The notes under the pieces are model-generated. The model searched no databases, had not been told where the DNA came from, and saw only the letters and a list, made by a program, of their open reading frames with translations. From Nautilus pompilius (lineage: Eukaryota; Mollusca; Cephalopoda; Nautilida; Nautilidae), in NCBI GenBank assembly GCA_018389105.1, contig JACATO010001197.1, positions 1 to 64,000 of the forward strand: 64,000 nucleotides of DNA, in the 5' to 3' direction. A program made the translations under genes and the position numbers. Positions 37,304-49,600 of this stretch are shown one piece after another. Position 1 is the stretch's first letter; each line of letters starts with the position of its first letter.

Positions 37304-38436
37304 TCAGGTGGGCACTTCCATGCCTTCAGCCCCTTGAGTCTTGGGAGGGGCTATTTTTTGGATCACCACGGTGGGCTCCATGTTGGTCTTCTCCGTGGTG
37401 ACGTCCTTCGGCTGTTTGGTCGCCGTGGGGGTGTTCTCCACCTTTCTTTCTTTCTTCTTCGGCGGGGTCTGCGGGTTGGAGTCCCGCACTGTTCTTTTTG
37501 GTCCCTTGGACCGGGACGGTCTCTTGACAGAGACGACCACCAGGTCGTCTTCTTTGTCAGAGCCAGTTGGCGTTATAAGTGGCTCTGGCGGGTCTTTCCC
37601 CACCTCTTCAGGCGCTTCCTCTTTGACGCTAGGTGTTGGTGTTGTTTGTTCCTTTTGTTGTCCGCCCTTGGGTTCAGGCGCTCTTGTGCCCTCCGTGGTG
37701 GTCTGGGGGTGCGGGTCGCTTACCTGTTCCCGTTCCGCTCCTGTCGGACAACTGAAGCGGGTATGTCCCGCTGTCCTACAGATGCGGCAGAATGGTGGCG
37801 GTGCGGGCTGATCACGGTAGAACACAGAGAAGCTATATGTTCTTCCGTCGATTACTTCTCTTATTCTCCGGGGTATGGGCTTTCGTAACAGCATTTTTCC
37901 GCTCCTCTGCCCTGAGAGAAGCGGAAGCCCCGGAATACAATCGTACTTGAAGGGTATGAGGACTTGCCCATACTCCTCCAAGATTTGCTGGGGCATCCTG
38001 CACCCCGTAGTTAGGGGGAGGCCCCTTATTTTTACCCATGCGAGGGGTGAGGCCCCTCGCATGACGTGACTGGTACCCTTGATATTGAGGGCCTTGGTAC
38101 AGAGCTCCTCAGCGTCTTTGGTGGTGCGGCAGATGACCTCTATTGCCCCGCCGTAGGGGATTACTGCCCTGACGCGTGGCAGAAGGCCGGCCTGGCTCAG
38201 GGCCCTGCCGACGTCATCACAGAAGACGCCGGAGGCCGGCGCGTAATGAATAAGGAGCTCTTACTCTCAAACTTGAGGCTGGACGCATCTTGGGGGTCCA
38301 TCTCAAGCTTTTTCAGAAATTCCCCGAAGGACGGTATGTCACTCCTTGCCCCATTGTCCTTCGTGGCAGGTGTCGCCGTAGCCGTATTGTTTACGGCGGC
38401 GGCGGCGTAGGTGCTCGTCGATGGCTGGGGTTCCAT
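37304..38436 (-). pseudogene. U1 ORF1 remnant (RNA-binding, zinc knuckle)
   Basis: It starts MEPQPSTSTYAAAA at 38436, shifts frame between about 38200 and 38062, and continues to TGA at 37304-37306. The second part has the GASPLAWVKIRGLPLTTGCR and LLSGQRSGKMLL segments. Then comes the CCHC knuckle CRICRTAGHTRFSC (C-x2-C-x4-H-x4-C) and a Pro/Lys-rich tail ending EGMEVPT. It would bind the element's RNA as other LINE ORF1 proteins do. Confidence 0.85.
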
Positions 38437-39429
38437 CGCTTTGATCTGGGTGCGGCTTGTTGATATTCCGGCTGGCTCCCTTTGTCCTTTCGTCTGCCGC
38501 TGGCTGGCCTGGCTAATCCTCCGAGGTGTCAGATTCCAAGGAGTGGCAGAGTTGTTGATAGTAGAGGGGGGGGGGGCTGGGGGGACGTTTATAGCACGGG
38601 GAAGGGTGGGATGTTGCGGGAGTCGAACTATCTAGGATGAGGGTGGCGATTTGCCTGCTGTGTTTATTTTTATTTTATCTTATTTTACCCTGGTTCTACT
38701 GTTTCTATGTATTGCTACGGAGCTATTAAGTGTATACCAGGGGTTTTTACAACTAAGGCTGACTACGCGTGGTTCCTATTCTAATTTTTTCCAAGGGAAA
38801 AAGCTAAAGACAAAGTTAAGAATTATAAGTTTTTCCTTACTGAAAAGCGGAGGGTGCAAAGTGACTAAGTCTTTGTAGACTTTTACCAGTTATCTTATGC
38901 GGGGAGTGGGAGGAAAGTAACTAAGTCCTAGATTCTAAGGGGTCTATAAGGAATGGGAGTACGTACTCCTAAGTTCTAGACTTTTATAGTTTAAACAGAA
39001 AAGGACTGAGTCTTCTGACTCTTATTATCAATGTAACTATCTGACACTAGGTTCGCGGTGCTAAGGGGGTTGGTGATGCGGGAGTCAAAGACTTTTACGG
39101 GGGGCTAGAAGTATCGTCCCACAGGACTTACTCAGTGGTGACCTAGTGTCCGTCCACTGCCAACCTAAACAATTTCAGAGCCCTAAATGTCTAGCGAAAG
39201 AGAACACAGCGGACAAAACGTGCTTCCTAACTAACACGGGAGTCTGATCTATAATAGGCGAAGCACAGAAATTTCAGCAAATCACAGAGAGAAAACTCCA
39301 CAGCAAGAAAGTCAGTGAACTTACCTTTCGTTGCGCTGTTCGAAAAGAGGGTCAGGTACTACCGCAATGCGGGTTCCGAGACGTCGCTAGGTAAAATCCA
39401 AGTATAAGAACAGATACTACACTTTGATC
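38437..39429 (-). promoter_or_regulatory. U1 5'UTR with splice-donor-like site
   Basis: It starts GATCAAAGTGTAGTATC at 39429. The hairpin-forming CCCGCATTGCGG lies near 39370. At 39325/39324 the minus strand reads AAAG then GTAAGT, a consensus 5' splice site 105 nt from the element start. CTAAGT-type motifs recur near 38860-38990 (plus reading), one in GACTAAGTCTTTGTAGAC. A box-B-like AGTTCGACTCC (minus) lies near 38620. Confidence 0.65.
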
Positions 39430-39940
39430 TTTTTTTTTTTTTTTTTTGTGTGGTGTGCCTACGTTTATTCAATCTAGAAAGTTTTATCTGTGGTGTAAAA
39501 TTGCGTGTGTTTGTGGTGTAGCTAGATCGGTTCCACGACCGGCCGTCTTAGCTGTTTATAAGTGAGACTTATTTACGTCTGATAGAGTGGATGTCTTTGC
39601 CTAATTGAGAGTAGCCGGCTACCCAACCCCTCCCAATGGGCGGGGAGGTAGGATTTACCCAGGTGCTTGCTCTCGAAGTGGAGTTTTCTCTCCTTTTATC
39701 GCTAAGCTGCAAAGAAGAAATAAACATTAGTTGACATTCTTCTTCCGCCAACGTCGAAATCCGTAGTGGGCCGAGTTTGACCTCTGCCCCCTTGCGGTTT
39801 TCTTTACATTTGATGAATGGTCGCTAGTCGGCCGTTTATGTTATTTACTCTTTTGTTTTCATCCGGCGTCTTCTTCTTTCTTCTTTTCTGAAAAATAGAG
39901 AGGTGGATTTTCCACCGGTGGGGTTCCTCCTAAGGTCGGA
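39430..39940 (-). other. U2 3'UTR and tail
   Basis: The A-tract of 18 (39430-39447) abuts U1. The tail block (about 39490-39720) has the same scaffold as in the other units but a changed stem-loop at 39627-39645: CCCC and GGGG arms in place of CTCCT and AGGAG. The rest is short, and the second hairpin block of the other units is not seen. Confidence 0.75.
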
Positions 39941-42900
39941 GTATTTTGGTTTTGAAGCACGTTCTCAGACGTGGCTAATTAAGCTCTTACCATCGAGCCG
40001 TCCTAATGCCTGGTTTATAAGCCAGGTGTTCGAAAAGAGTTCTCGGTCCAACTCACTGGAAGAGCTGGCCGTATATTTTCTACGAAGCGGCGGTAGATGG
40101 TTTCGGTTGGAGTGAGTTTTCCGCCCTCTAAAGTCCCCCGACTACTCCAAGCTCACTGCTGGGCAGTGAAGATCAGGAAGTTCGAAAGACGGTCCTTTTT
40201 ACTGTGGGGGTTGAATCCAAAGGTGCGGCGGTACAGATTAAGTCTGTGCCGTCGGCCTTTTACTTGTTGTATCAAAATTTCGACTAGGCCCCACAGCGCC
40301 TCCTGCTGCGGACAGCTGAAGACGCTGTGGATTACCGTGTCGTCCTGGCCTGCGCAAATGAGGCATTTGGGGGAGTCTATCAATTTCCATTTATGTTTCA
40401 TTTCCCTTGAAGGGAGTACAAGGTGAATTATCTTCCAATGGATGTCCGAGGTATAGTTGTCTAAGCGACAACCTTTTGAACGGTCCCACAGTGCTTTCCA
40501 CTGAAGGGTGCCTGAATGTAGGATACTTTCCCACCTTCCCCTGTAATCGGGTTCCGTTACCGGAGCCGACGCCAGGTGAAGGTACAAGTCACGTTGCGTC
40601 AGTTTGCTTATGTGTTTAAAATTTTGGTCTAACTTTACTTGATTCCCTATTAGGGTTATTTTGCTCTTACTCCAAGTTTCTATGCTATTTTTGTGGAAAC
40701 TATTTAGGTTATTGTTTAGTTTTTGGTGGATTCTAGGCTTTCCGCGTAGGGTAACTATTCCGTTATCCGCGCCGAAGGCCTTTGCTACCTGTTGGGAGAA
40801 AAGTATTTGCCATTTTGGTGTGTCTATCATATTCCCTATGATATCTAAGATTGATTTTATTCTCTGAGCGCGTATTTTGCTCTCTATGTTTACAATATTT
40901 AGTCCTCCGCAATTCCGGGGAAGTCGAATTACCTGTTTACTGACGAGGTGTTTGCGCCCTTGCCACAAGAACTTGTCCAGTTCAGCGTCAATGGCGGTAC
41001 GCGCCCACTCCGGCATATCTATGATTTTACTCCTATACCATATAGGGGCGGTAAGTATGCTATTCACTACTGTTTCCTTACCTACAAAGCTAAGGTTATG
41101 GGCTCGCCAGCCCTTTATTTGTACTTTTATTTTTTCAACTAGCTCGTGCCAGTTGTCCTTATCTACGTTTACGTCTTTGCTAAGGGGGTACACGATACCC
41201 AGAATTTTTATTCTGTCCCTAGCCCAGCTAATACCGAAACTGTCAGGTTTGTGGGGGATTTTCCGAAGAGAACCTAGCCACGCCCCCTTGGTTTTGGTTT
41301 TGTTTATTTGGCACCAGATGCCCGCTCGTAAAGGCGAAGTTTGTTGAACGCTGCCTCCAAGCTCCGCTCGTCACGGACGAAGATCGTGGTGTCGTCGGCG
41401 TACTGAATTATTTTAGCATCTAGTTTATTGTTTATTTCTATCCCTCGTATTTTCTCCTCAGCGCGTATCGAACAGGCTAGCGTCTCTGCAGCGAGCACAT
41501 ACAGCAGCGCGCTGAGAGGGCATCCTTGCCTTATTCCGCGAGAGGGTTTAAAGTACGCCGAGATGAAACCGTTCTGCGTTATTCTTGTCTGGATATCGGT
41601 GTAGGCTAACTTTATCCAGCTAACGAAGTTGTCCCCGAATCCTAACTCTTTAAGTGTTCTTAAGAGAAAACTCCACTCTATCCTATCGAATGCTTTCATC
41701 TGATCGACGGCCAGCATGATGGCTGAGGAGTTTTCCGTGTCTACTTTATGCAGGATTTCTCTGATCAGCTGGAGAGAGTCGGCCACTGTCCTCCCTCTGA
41801 CTGAACAGGTCTGATCCCCACCCGTGACTTTATGCATAACTTTGGCCAGCCTTTCGCTTAACACCTTAGCTATGATTTTTGTAGTCATAATTTAGTAAAC
41901 TGATGGGCCTCCAGTTCGTCAGGCTGTCCCGGTCGCCTCCCTTGAACAACAGGGTCACCGTGGCACAGCGCTGGCTATCCGAAAGGACACCATCATCGAA
42001 CGCACTGTTCGCTACGACTGCCAGGTCCTTAGCTAACAGGTATCCGAACCTTTTATAGAACTCCGGCGGAAGGGGTGACTTCTCGTTGTTTAAAGCCGCG
42101 ATGGCTTGTTTTATTTCTAGTTCCGTTATGGGTCCGTCGCAGAGCTCGGCCTCTAAGGGATCTAGTTTATGTTCTAGCGTTTCGAAAAGTTCGTCCTGAG
42201 CTGACGGACTAATTTCCTCACTAGTATACAGCTGTTTAAAGAACCGAGTCTCTTCCCTAAGGATGTCCTCTATGTCTGTGACGTAGCGACCGTCGTTAGT
42301 TTTTAGACTAGTCATTAGTTTAGTCTGAGCTCTAGCCTTCTCTAAGCCGCAGAAGGCTTTGCTGCACCTTTCTTCACTAATAGCCTGCGCTTTGGCTCTT
42401 ATTCTAGCGCCTTCTGCTTTGCTACTAGTTAGGTTTGTTAACTCTTTTTTAATGGCTTGGATCTTATCTACGTTAGGGGATCCTATAGCCGCTTGGTTTA
42501 ATTCTAGTTTAAGGGCGTCCTTAAGGTGCCTCTCTCTGTATTGCCTATACGCCGATCGTATCTGGCAGTATTCTATGCTGAGTTCCCTCAGTTTTACTTT
42601 CCCTATGTCCCACCATTCGGTTGCACTAGGGAAGCTATTTATGTGCGTTCTCCAGTCTTCCCAGAAGAGCTGTACACTTTCTACGTATTCTGACTCGGTC
42701 AGAACAGAGGTATTGAGTGTCCAGGTACCGGGTCCTCTGGCCGCCTGCCTGACTATAAAGCTAGCATTTACCTGCGAGTGATCGGTCCACGAGATCGTAC
42801 GTCGTCGTAATCTGCGTGAGCACCGGTGCTAGGTTAGCGCTAACGTACACTCGATCTAGTCTAGTAGCTACGCTATATCTATGGCTATAATGAGTGTACT

Positions 42901-43507
42901 CCTTTAAGTCTGGGTGTTTAGTTCTAAACGCATCCACTAGCCCGAACTGTTGACACAGGGTCTCCAGTTGCGGGATCCCGGCGAGGTGCGTCCTATGGTT
43001 AACGGCCGGTCCCTGCCTATCTAACTCATGGTCTGGGACGCAATTAAAGTCCCCCAACACATAAATCTCACTTGCAGGGTAGGCCATAAGTTCCTGTTCT
43101 AACATGTCTTTGAGGCTCAGCATGAAGGCTGCCCGCTCCCTCGCAACATTCGGGTCGTAAACCGACGCGATCATCGCCTTTGTTTGGTCCTCCTTGGTTA
43201 TGCTAGCTAGGATTACCTTTCCGGTGTTATCACTGTAGGAGTGGTCTAAGCTGAAACAGAACTTAGGGTGGAAAAGAATAGCTACTACTCGTCCTCGGCC
43301 TGACGGCGCTAAACTAGCGAGCTTCTGTCCTTTCCATCGGGCCAATTTATGTTCTAATTCTATCTGGTTGTTGAGATGTAGTTCCTGCAGGCAGGCTACA
43401 TCTGTGTTTGAGTTTTCTAGGTAACTTAAGAAACCGTCGAAATGCGTATTGTAATTTATCCCTCGAATATTGAGGGAGAGAAAATTTAAGCGTCTAGCCA
43501 TAATCAA
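39940..43507 (-). pseudogene. U2 ORF2 remnant, divergent subfamily
   Basis: It starts MIMARRLNFLSLNIRGI at 43507. The endonuclease keeps QELHLN, LGDFNCVPDHELDRQG and TRLDRVY, but the SDH region is frameshifted near 42780. Open sequence continues through 42761-42315. RT pieces at 42315-41866 and 41888-41304 carry AVDQMKAFDR, RGIRQGCPLSA and QYADDTTIF. The C-terminal part at 41193-40153 has CLICAGQDDTVIHSVFSC (Cys/His motif). The far C-terminus is recognisable but out of frame to about 39940. The protein is clearly more diverged from U1/U3 than those are from each other. Confidence 0.88.
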
Positions 43508-43591
43508 TAATCAAAAGTCATGTGTCCGTGGACGTTATCAAAGTCGTTATTCCGAAAAATCTGCCGAAAAGAAAGCACCTACATTAGGCAC

Positions 43592-44998
43592 TTACTTCAG
43601 AGGCTTTAGGAACTTCCGGTGGGTGGTTGGATTCATTGCTGCTACGCAGCTCTTCCACCACTTGGTCTTTTCGAGACTGCAGAGGCGTCGCGTCCGCCGC
43701 CTCTGGCTGCTCGCGGGAGGGCTCAGTGGTCCTCCTCGCCACCCCTGATCGTATGGATGGGCATGGAGAAGCCGACCTGCTTCTCCGTGGCCCCTTAGGG
43801 AGTGCGACCGTCTGCTCCGCCGTCGCTCTCCGTTGCCTTTGCCTAGCCCTCCTCGATCTGTGCTTCGGTGCCCGATCCCGGAGTTTGCAGCTTCGCTCAG
43901 GTTGGTTGATGCCTCCTGGACCTGGCTTCCTTCCGGTGCCTTTTCCGGGGCCTTCGCCGCTGAGGTGGCTTTGTCTTCGGCAACCACCGTCCCGGCCATG
44001 AGACAGGATTCGAGGGTATGCCCCCGAATCTTACATGTCGGGCAAAAACGGTGCTACATTCGGCTGATCTCGGTAGTAGATCACTGCCACGCGGTAGTAG
44101 CGTCCTGCTACCCGACCTGACAATTTCCTTGGAATTGCCTTTGTCAGAAGCATTTTCCCACTTCTCTGCCCTGACAAGAAAGGCGTTCCGGGAAGTGTGT
44201 CGTGCCGGAAGGCAACAAGCACATTCCCGTACTCTTTCAACAATTCTTCCGGAACGTTGTCCGGGGCGTGCAGGGGGACCCCTCGTATTTTAACCCACGC
44301 CAACGGGTTAGCTCCCCTAAGGGTATAAGCAATTCCGTTGACCTCGAGGGGTCTAGTCAGGATGATTTTAGCATCCTCGTCTGTTTTACAGACGATTTCT
44401 GTCGCGCCACTGGGTTTTAGCGATGACCGCTGCCACACGGCGCGTGAGTCCTGCTTTCATGAGGGCTAGCCCCCACGTCTACTGAACTCACTCTCCGTGT
44501 CTCGCTGCCGTAGAGGAAAAGTGACGACTCTTTCCCCCGCTGTTTCCCAGCCTGCGCGGTGATGCTAACGCGCGGGGGCGACTCTCCTTCGCCCCGCCGT
44601 TGTTTCGGCGTCGGACATGAATCTGGCTTCGAGACCGTCGCCTCGCTGTCAGAGGAAGTGACTAACTTCCTTTTGTAGGTTCGTAAGAACCTCCCAAAAT
44701 CCATGCCTTCTTCCTCCCCGTCCGATTCGCTGGACAGTGGGGGACGCTCCTTCCTCAGGATGCCTGCGTACGTCTCCTTCCTGCCCGACCCTCGTCCGGT
44801 TCGCTTCCAGCCGGGGTGGGAGTCTTCGTCCCCATCCACGGACTGGGGCCCGAGTCCCCCTGTGGGCGCAAGGCCCGTAACCCCGGATGGGCCTGCCACG
44901 ACTGACAGACCTCCTTCCGGGCCAAGGTTTCCCGCAGCCAGCGACATTGTCCCGTGCAAACGTAAACGACCCACGCGATTAAAAAACGAAGCTCTCAA
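43592..44998 (-). pseudogene. U2 ORF1 remnant
   Basis: The N-terminal frame (44998-44417) is Ser/Arg/Pro-rich with KESSLFLYG, matching the KSSLFI segment of the other units. The next frame (44438-44031) contains GANPLAWVKIRGVPL and FLSGQRSGKMLL. The zinc knuckle CPTCKIRGHTLESC is present near 44045-44000 but in a shifted frame. The basic, Arg/Ser-rich C-terminus at 43999-43592 differs from the others. At least two frameshifts separate the pieces. Confidence 0.78.
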
Positions 44999-45213
44999 AA
45001 AACCGGATCAGCCGGTCTCGTTAACACCCGGTAGTTCCCTGACGTACCTAGGTGCCCCAAGACGAGGGTGTGGTTCCACAGCCCTTACAATAGACAAGCT
45101 ATTGATCGACAGATGCGCTTTTTAATAGCACAACCACTTACCTTTGAGGGAAAAGTAAAATCCCTCAGCAAAACTCCCTCCAGAGATCCGTGCAGCGATA
45201 CCACACTTTGATC
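44999..45213 (-). promoter_or_regulatory. U2 short 5'UTR with splice-donor-like site
   Basis: Only about 215 nt precede the ORF1 remnant, against 0.9-1 kb in the other units. It starts GATCAAAGTGTGGTATC at 45213. The minus strand reads AAAG then GTAAGTGG at 45142/45141, a consensus donor 72 nt from the element start. Internal loss of about 30 nt in the leader and several hundred nt downstream is likely. Confidence 0.6.
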
Positions 45214-46638
45214 TTTGGGGGGGTGGGGGGGTGGGGGTGTTGCGAGGTGTTTTTGGGTATGTCTGTTAAGTTGCGTATGTGTGTTGGGAGCTGGGTCGGA
45301 TCCACGACCGGCCGCCGCAGCTGTTTGTCTGAGGCCTTATTTCGACCTGTGGCTTATGTTTTGATGTACCTCATCCTAGTGAGAGCAGCGGGCTACCCAA
45401 CTCCTTCGTACTATTTACGGCAGGAGAGGTAGGATTTTTCCAGGCTGAACCCTCAAGACAGAGTTTTCTCTCTATATGTTCCTTAAGACACTAGTTTGGG
45501 TAGCATTGGGCCGCAGTTTATTTTTGACACGTCCAAATCGGACTATGAGGGATGGGGGGGTTCTAAATTTTAATTTGTAAAAAGTTTTATTGTGTGTGTG
45601 TGAGTGGATGGAGGCACGTTCTCCCTTCGTAGGATGTCGGTGGGTGTTGTTGAAGGCTGCTCGCTTTGCCTCTCCCTCGTGGGGGAGCCAGAGGTTCCCG
45701 TCGTGGTGTTGTTGGGGAGCTAATACGGCCGGCGCGGTGATGATCATCGCGCCGGACGCGGCCCCTCTTTGGCGGTGCGAAAGGCGGTTGCCCTCTCGGG
45801 ACGTTGACTGGTCATCGCCCCGACCGGAGCTCCTCTCCTTTCTCCTGCCGTGGTGGTCTGTGGGGGCTAGAAGCCGGTCTTCTTGAGGCTTGTTTAGGTA
45901 GCGGCGCCTATTGCGTCATCAACGGAGACAGAAGCGTGTTGTAGTCCACTTAAAGGGGCTCGCCTGGGGGGGGGGCTATTATAAATAAATAGAGGCTTGC
46001 TGGGCCATTAGGGAAAAAGAGAGGATGAAAGGGCTGGACGGGAGTCGGGTAAGGAGGTGGAATGCGGGAGCTAATTGGGCTTTTGTTTGGGGGGATTAGT
46101 TGCTCGCCGGCTGAAGTGGCCGGCCTTTTGTTCTTCAAGTGGCGGAGCGTGCCACTTAATCCCTAAGGTGCGGCCCTCGGCTGGCTGAGAGCTCGCACTG
46201 TTGTTCCTTTGTCCTCTTGTTCTGGTGAGGCAGCTGGCGCAGGCACTCGGGGGAAGACCCCGGTGTCGCGTTACTGCCTCCTGTCTGTGGTCGGATCAGT
46301 GGTGGTGGGGGGAGGGGCGAGGGTTTTATCCCTCCCCTTACTCCCCGTCGAGGTTCACCCGTATCCTTGCACTTCACCTTCCGTAGTTGGACTAGTGCTG
46401 TTGATAGTTGTAATTAGTGCTAAAAATGATTATAAAAAGTGTTAAGGTAGTAGTTGATATATATGGAGCATAAAGATATTCCCGGTGGATAGAGAGTTGT
46501 GACTCTCTTAAAGGGGTCGTAGTGCTACAAGTAGCACTACTGAAGGGAGGGTCCTCCTAAGGGAAGGAGGGATAGAAGAAAGGAGGGAGACGTTTACAAC
46601 GCCGTTAGCAGATTAGAGATAAAAAGGGGTGGGTAGAC
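45214..46638 (-). other. U3 3'UTR and tail
   Basis: The end (minus) is a C-rich run, CACCCCCCCACCCCCCC, followed by AAA, then GATCA of U2. The tail stem-loop is at 45401-45426 and one GGGAGCC/GGTTCCC hairpin block is near 45670-45705. The AACGGAGACAGAAGCG and ATAAATAAATAGAGGCTTGC blocks are near 45921-45995. The remaining 600 bp up to ORF2 is GC-rich and unassigned. Confidence 0.75.
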
Positions 46639-49600
46639 TCAAGGGGGCTGGTCTAGTGTGATAAGTGTTGGTGGTTGTATCTCGGTGTGTGGTGTGAGGT
46701 CGTTGGTTGTGGTGATTTGCCCGAGGGTGTTGTTTATTAACCAGATGGACGAAAATGTAAGTCTGTCATTTTTACTGGATCTCATGACTGCGTATTTCTG
46801 CCGTAACCACTGGGTTATGTAATTTTGGAAGAGTGTTTTGGTTGAGGTGAGCTGTCCGCCCTCTAAAGCCTTCCGGCTACCCCAAGCTATTCGTTGTGCC
46901 GTGAAAACAAGAAAGTTCGAAAGGCAGTCCTTTTTAGTCCTACCCGGGAGCCCAAAGATGCGCCAGAACGCGATAAGCTTGTCCTGGGGGCTTTTGATTT
47001 TTGTGACCAAATCTCGGACTAGACACCACAGTTCTATGTTCGTAGGACACGAAAATATACAGTGTAGTGTCGTCTCGTCCGTCTCTGTGCATTTGAGACA
47101 TTTCGGTGAGCTAATTAAATTCCATTTAAACTTCTTCTCCCTTGTGGGGAGAACGTTACGAAGGATTTTCCAGTGGATGTCAGATGTAAATCCGTCCACC
47201 AGTCTGTTTTCTGTGCTGCGCCAGATCCTATCCCATGGAAGTGGTCCTGAGCTCAGCGTGTTTTCCCACTTCTCCCTGTAGTTCGGTTCCTGTACAGGGC
47301 GTGACGCGAGGGAGAAGTATATCTCACGTTGGGATATCTTGTCTAGATCGTGTATTTCTGTACCTATGCTTACAGTGTTGTTTGCGTGTATGTCTATGTT
47401 AGACTTAATCCAGTTAGTGAGGGCACTAACATGGTAGTCTGTTAGTATATTTTTCTGTGCTCTGTATAGTTTAAGATTGTTAGTTAAGACATGCATCCCG
47501 CTAGGGGCGCGATATGCCTTAGCTAACCGGTCTAAAAATAACTGATGCCGTCTTGGTCTATCCTCAGTGTTTCTAATGACGTTTAGTATATTTACGATTT
47601 GTTGAGCACCTGTTTTGCTCTCTAGGTTTATGATGTTTAGCCCTCCGCGGCATCTGGGGAGTCTGGTTACCTGTTTATTTGCCAGGTGCTTGCGCCCTTG
47701 CCATAGGAACCGATCGATCTCGGCATCTATGGCAGTGCGCGCCCACGCTGGCATTCCTATAATTTTTGCCTTGTAATATATTTTGGGTGCGGCGTATGTG
47801 TGTATGAGTTGTGATTTTGTCAGATAGGAGAGGTTTGAGGAAGACCATGCTGTTAGTAAAGCTTTGATCTTGTTAATGATTGCGGTCCAGTTGTCCTTTT
47901 GTGTGTTAGTGTGTGCATTAGTGGGGAAAAAGATGCCTAGTAATTTAATTTGGCCTTCCACCCACGTCACGCTGTGACTTTTAGGCGGCTTCTGGGAGCC
48001 TCCCAGCCACGCCGCTGTCGTCTTTTTCTTGTTGATTTTAGCTCCCGAGGCCCTTTCGTAGACCTCGAGAGCCGCGAGCGCCTCCTGCAGGCTATCCATG
48101 TCCTGCAGGAAAAGTGTTGTGTCATCGGCGTACTGCTGGACTTTGACGCCGCCTATACCCCTAATGTTTCCATTAGACCGGATATAGGCCGCCATCGTCT
48201 CAGCAGTAAGGACGTATAGCATGGCGCTCAGGGGGCACCCCTGCCGTATGCCTCTAGTTGGGTGGATAGGCGAAGAGAGAAAGCCGTTTTGTTGTACTTG
48301 TGTGGTGATGTCTTTGTAGAGGATGCGGATAAAATTCACAAAGTACTCCCCAAAGCCGAGGGCTTTAAGTGTTCTTATCAGAAAATTCCAGTCTACCCTA
48401 TCAAAGGCTTTCTTTTGGTCCACGGCTAGCATAATTCCAAGGGAATTTTCTGTGTCTAGCCTACTTGTGATTTCTCTGAACAGTTGGAGGGTATTCGTGA
48501 TACTCCTACCGGGAACTGCACAGGTCTGATCTGCACTTGTAACTTTACCAATTACTTTGCCTAGCCGATTTGCTAGCACCTTAGTGATAATTTTGTAGTC
48601 ACTATTTAGGAGACTTACGGGCCTCCAGTTCTCCAGGTGCGCTCCGTCGCCCCCCTTCGGTAGCAGGACGATGGTGGCGGCACGCTGGGATTCCGAGAGA
48701 GCCCCCCTATTGTATGCGCTATTCGCAACGAAAGTCAGGTCGTCTGCTAGGAGATATTCAAATCTCTTATAAAAGTCTAGCGTAAGGCCATCCTTTCCGG
48801 GAGTCTTGTCTTTATTTGAGGCCCTAATGGCCTGTTTTATCTCGTTAACGTTTATGGGACCTTCGCAGAGTTCGGCATCTAGGGGGTCTAGTTTATTTTC
48901 CAGACACGCCAAGATTTCGTCCTGAGCTGAAGGACAAGTGTCTTCTCTAGTGTATAGTTCGCTATAAAACCGAGACTCTTCCTCTAGGATATCCTCCAAG
49001 TTTGTGAGGGTCTGGCCGTCTTTGCTTATTAATTTATTTATTGTTTTCCTATCACCGTTTGCTTTTTCTAATCCACAGAAAGATCTCCTACAACCTTCAC
49101 CGTTCATGGCCGGTACTCGGGCCCTAATCCTCGCTCCTTCTGTTTTGTCTGCCTGAATGCGGTTAATCTTGGTTTGGATGGCTTCTATTTCATCCTTGTT
49201 GTCTAGTCCTAAAGCGGCCTGTTTAAGCTCTATCTTTAGTTCCTCTTTAAGTCTAGACTCTATGTATACCTTATATGCACTACGTGCCTGACTGTACCTT
49301 ATGCTAAAGTTCCTTAGTCTGTCCTTACCTGTGTCCCACCATTCCAGGGGGTCGGCAAACTCGTCCTTACGCAGGGACCAGTCCCTCCAGATGTTCTGGA
49401 CGCTCTCGACGTACTCTGACTCAGTCAGAATAGCGTTGTTGAGCTTCCATAATCCGGGTCCTCTGGTATTCGCTTGAATCAAGAAGCCGGCCGTAACCTG
49501 GGAATGGTCACTCCACGCGATAACGTCGTGCACCACGTCTTGGAGTTGTCTAGCCATGTGTTTAGAAGCGTACACTCTGTCTAGTCTAGTAGCTACACTA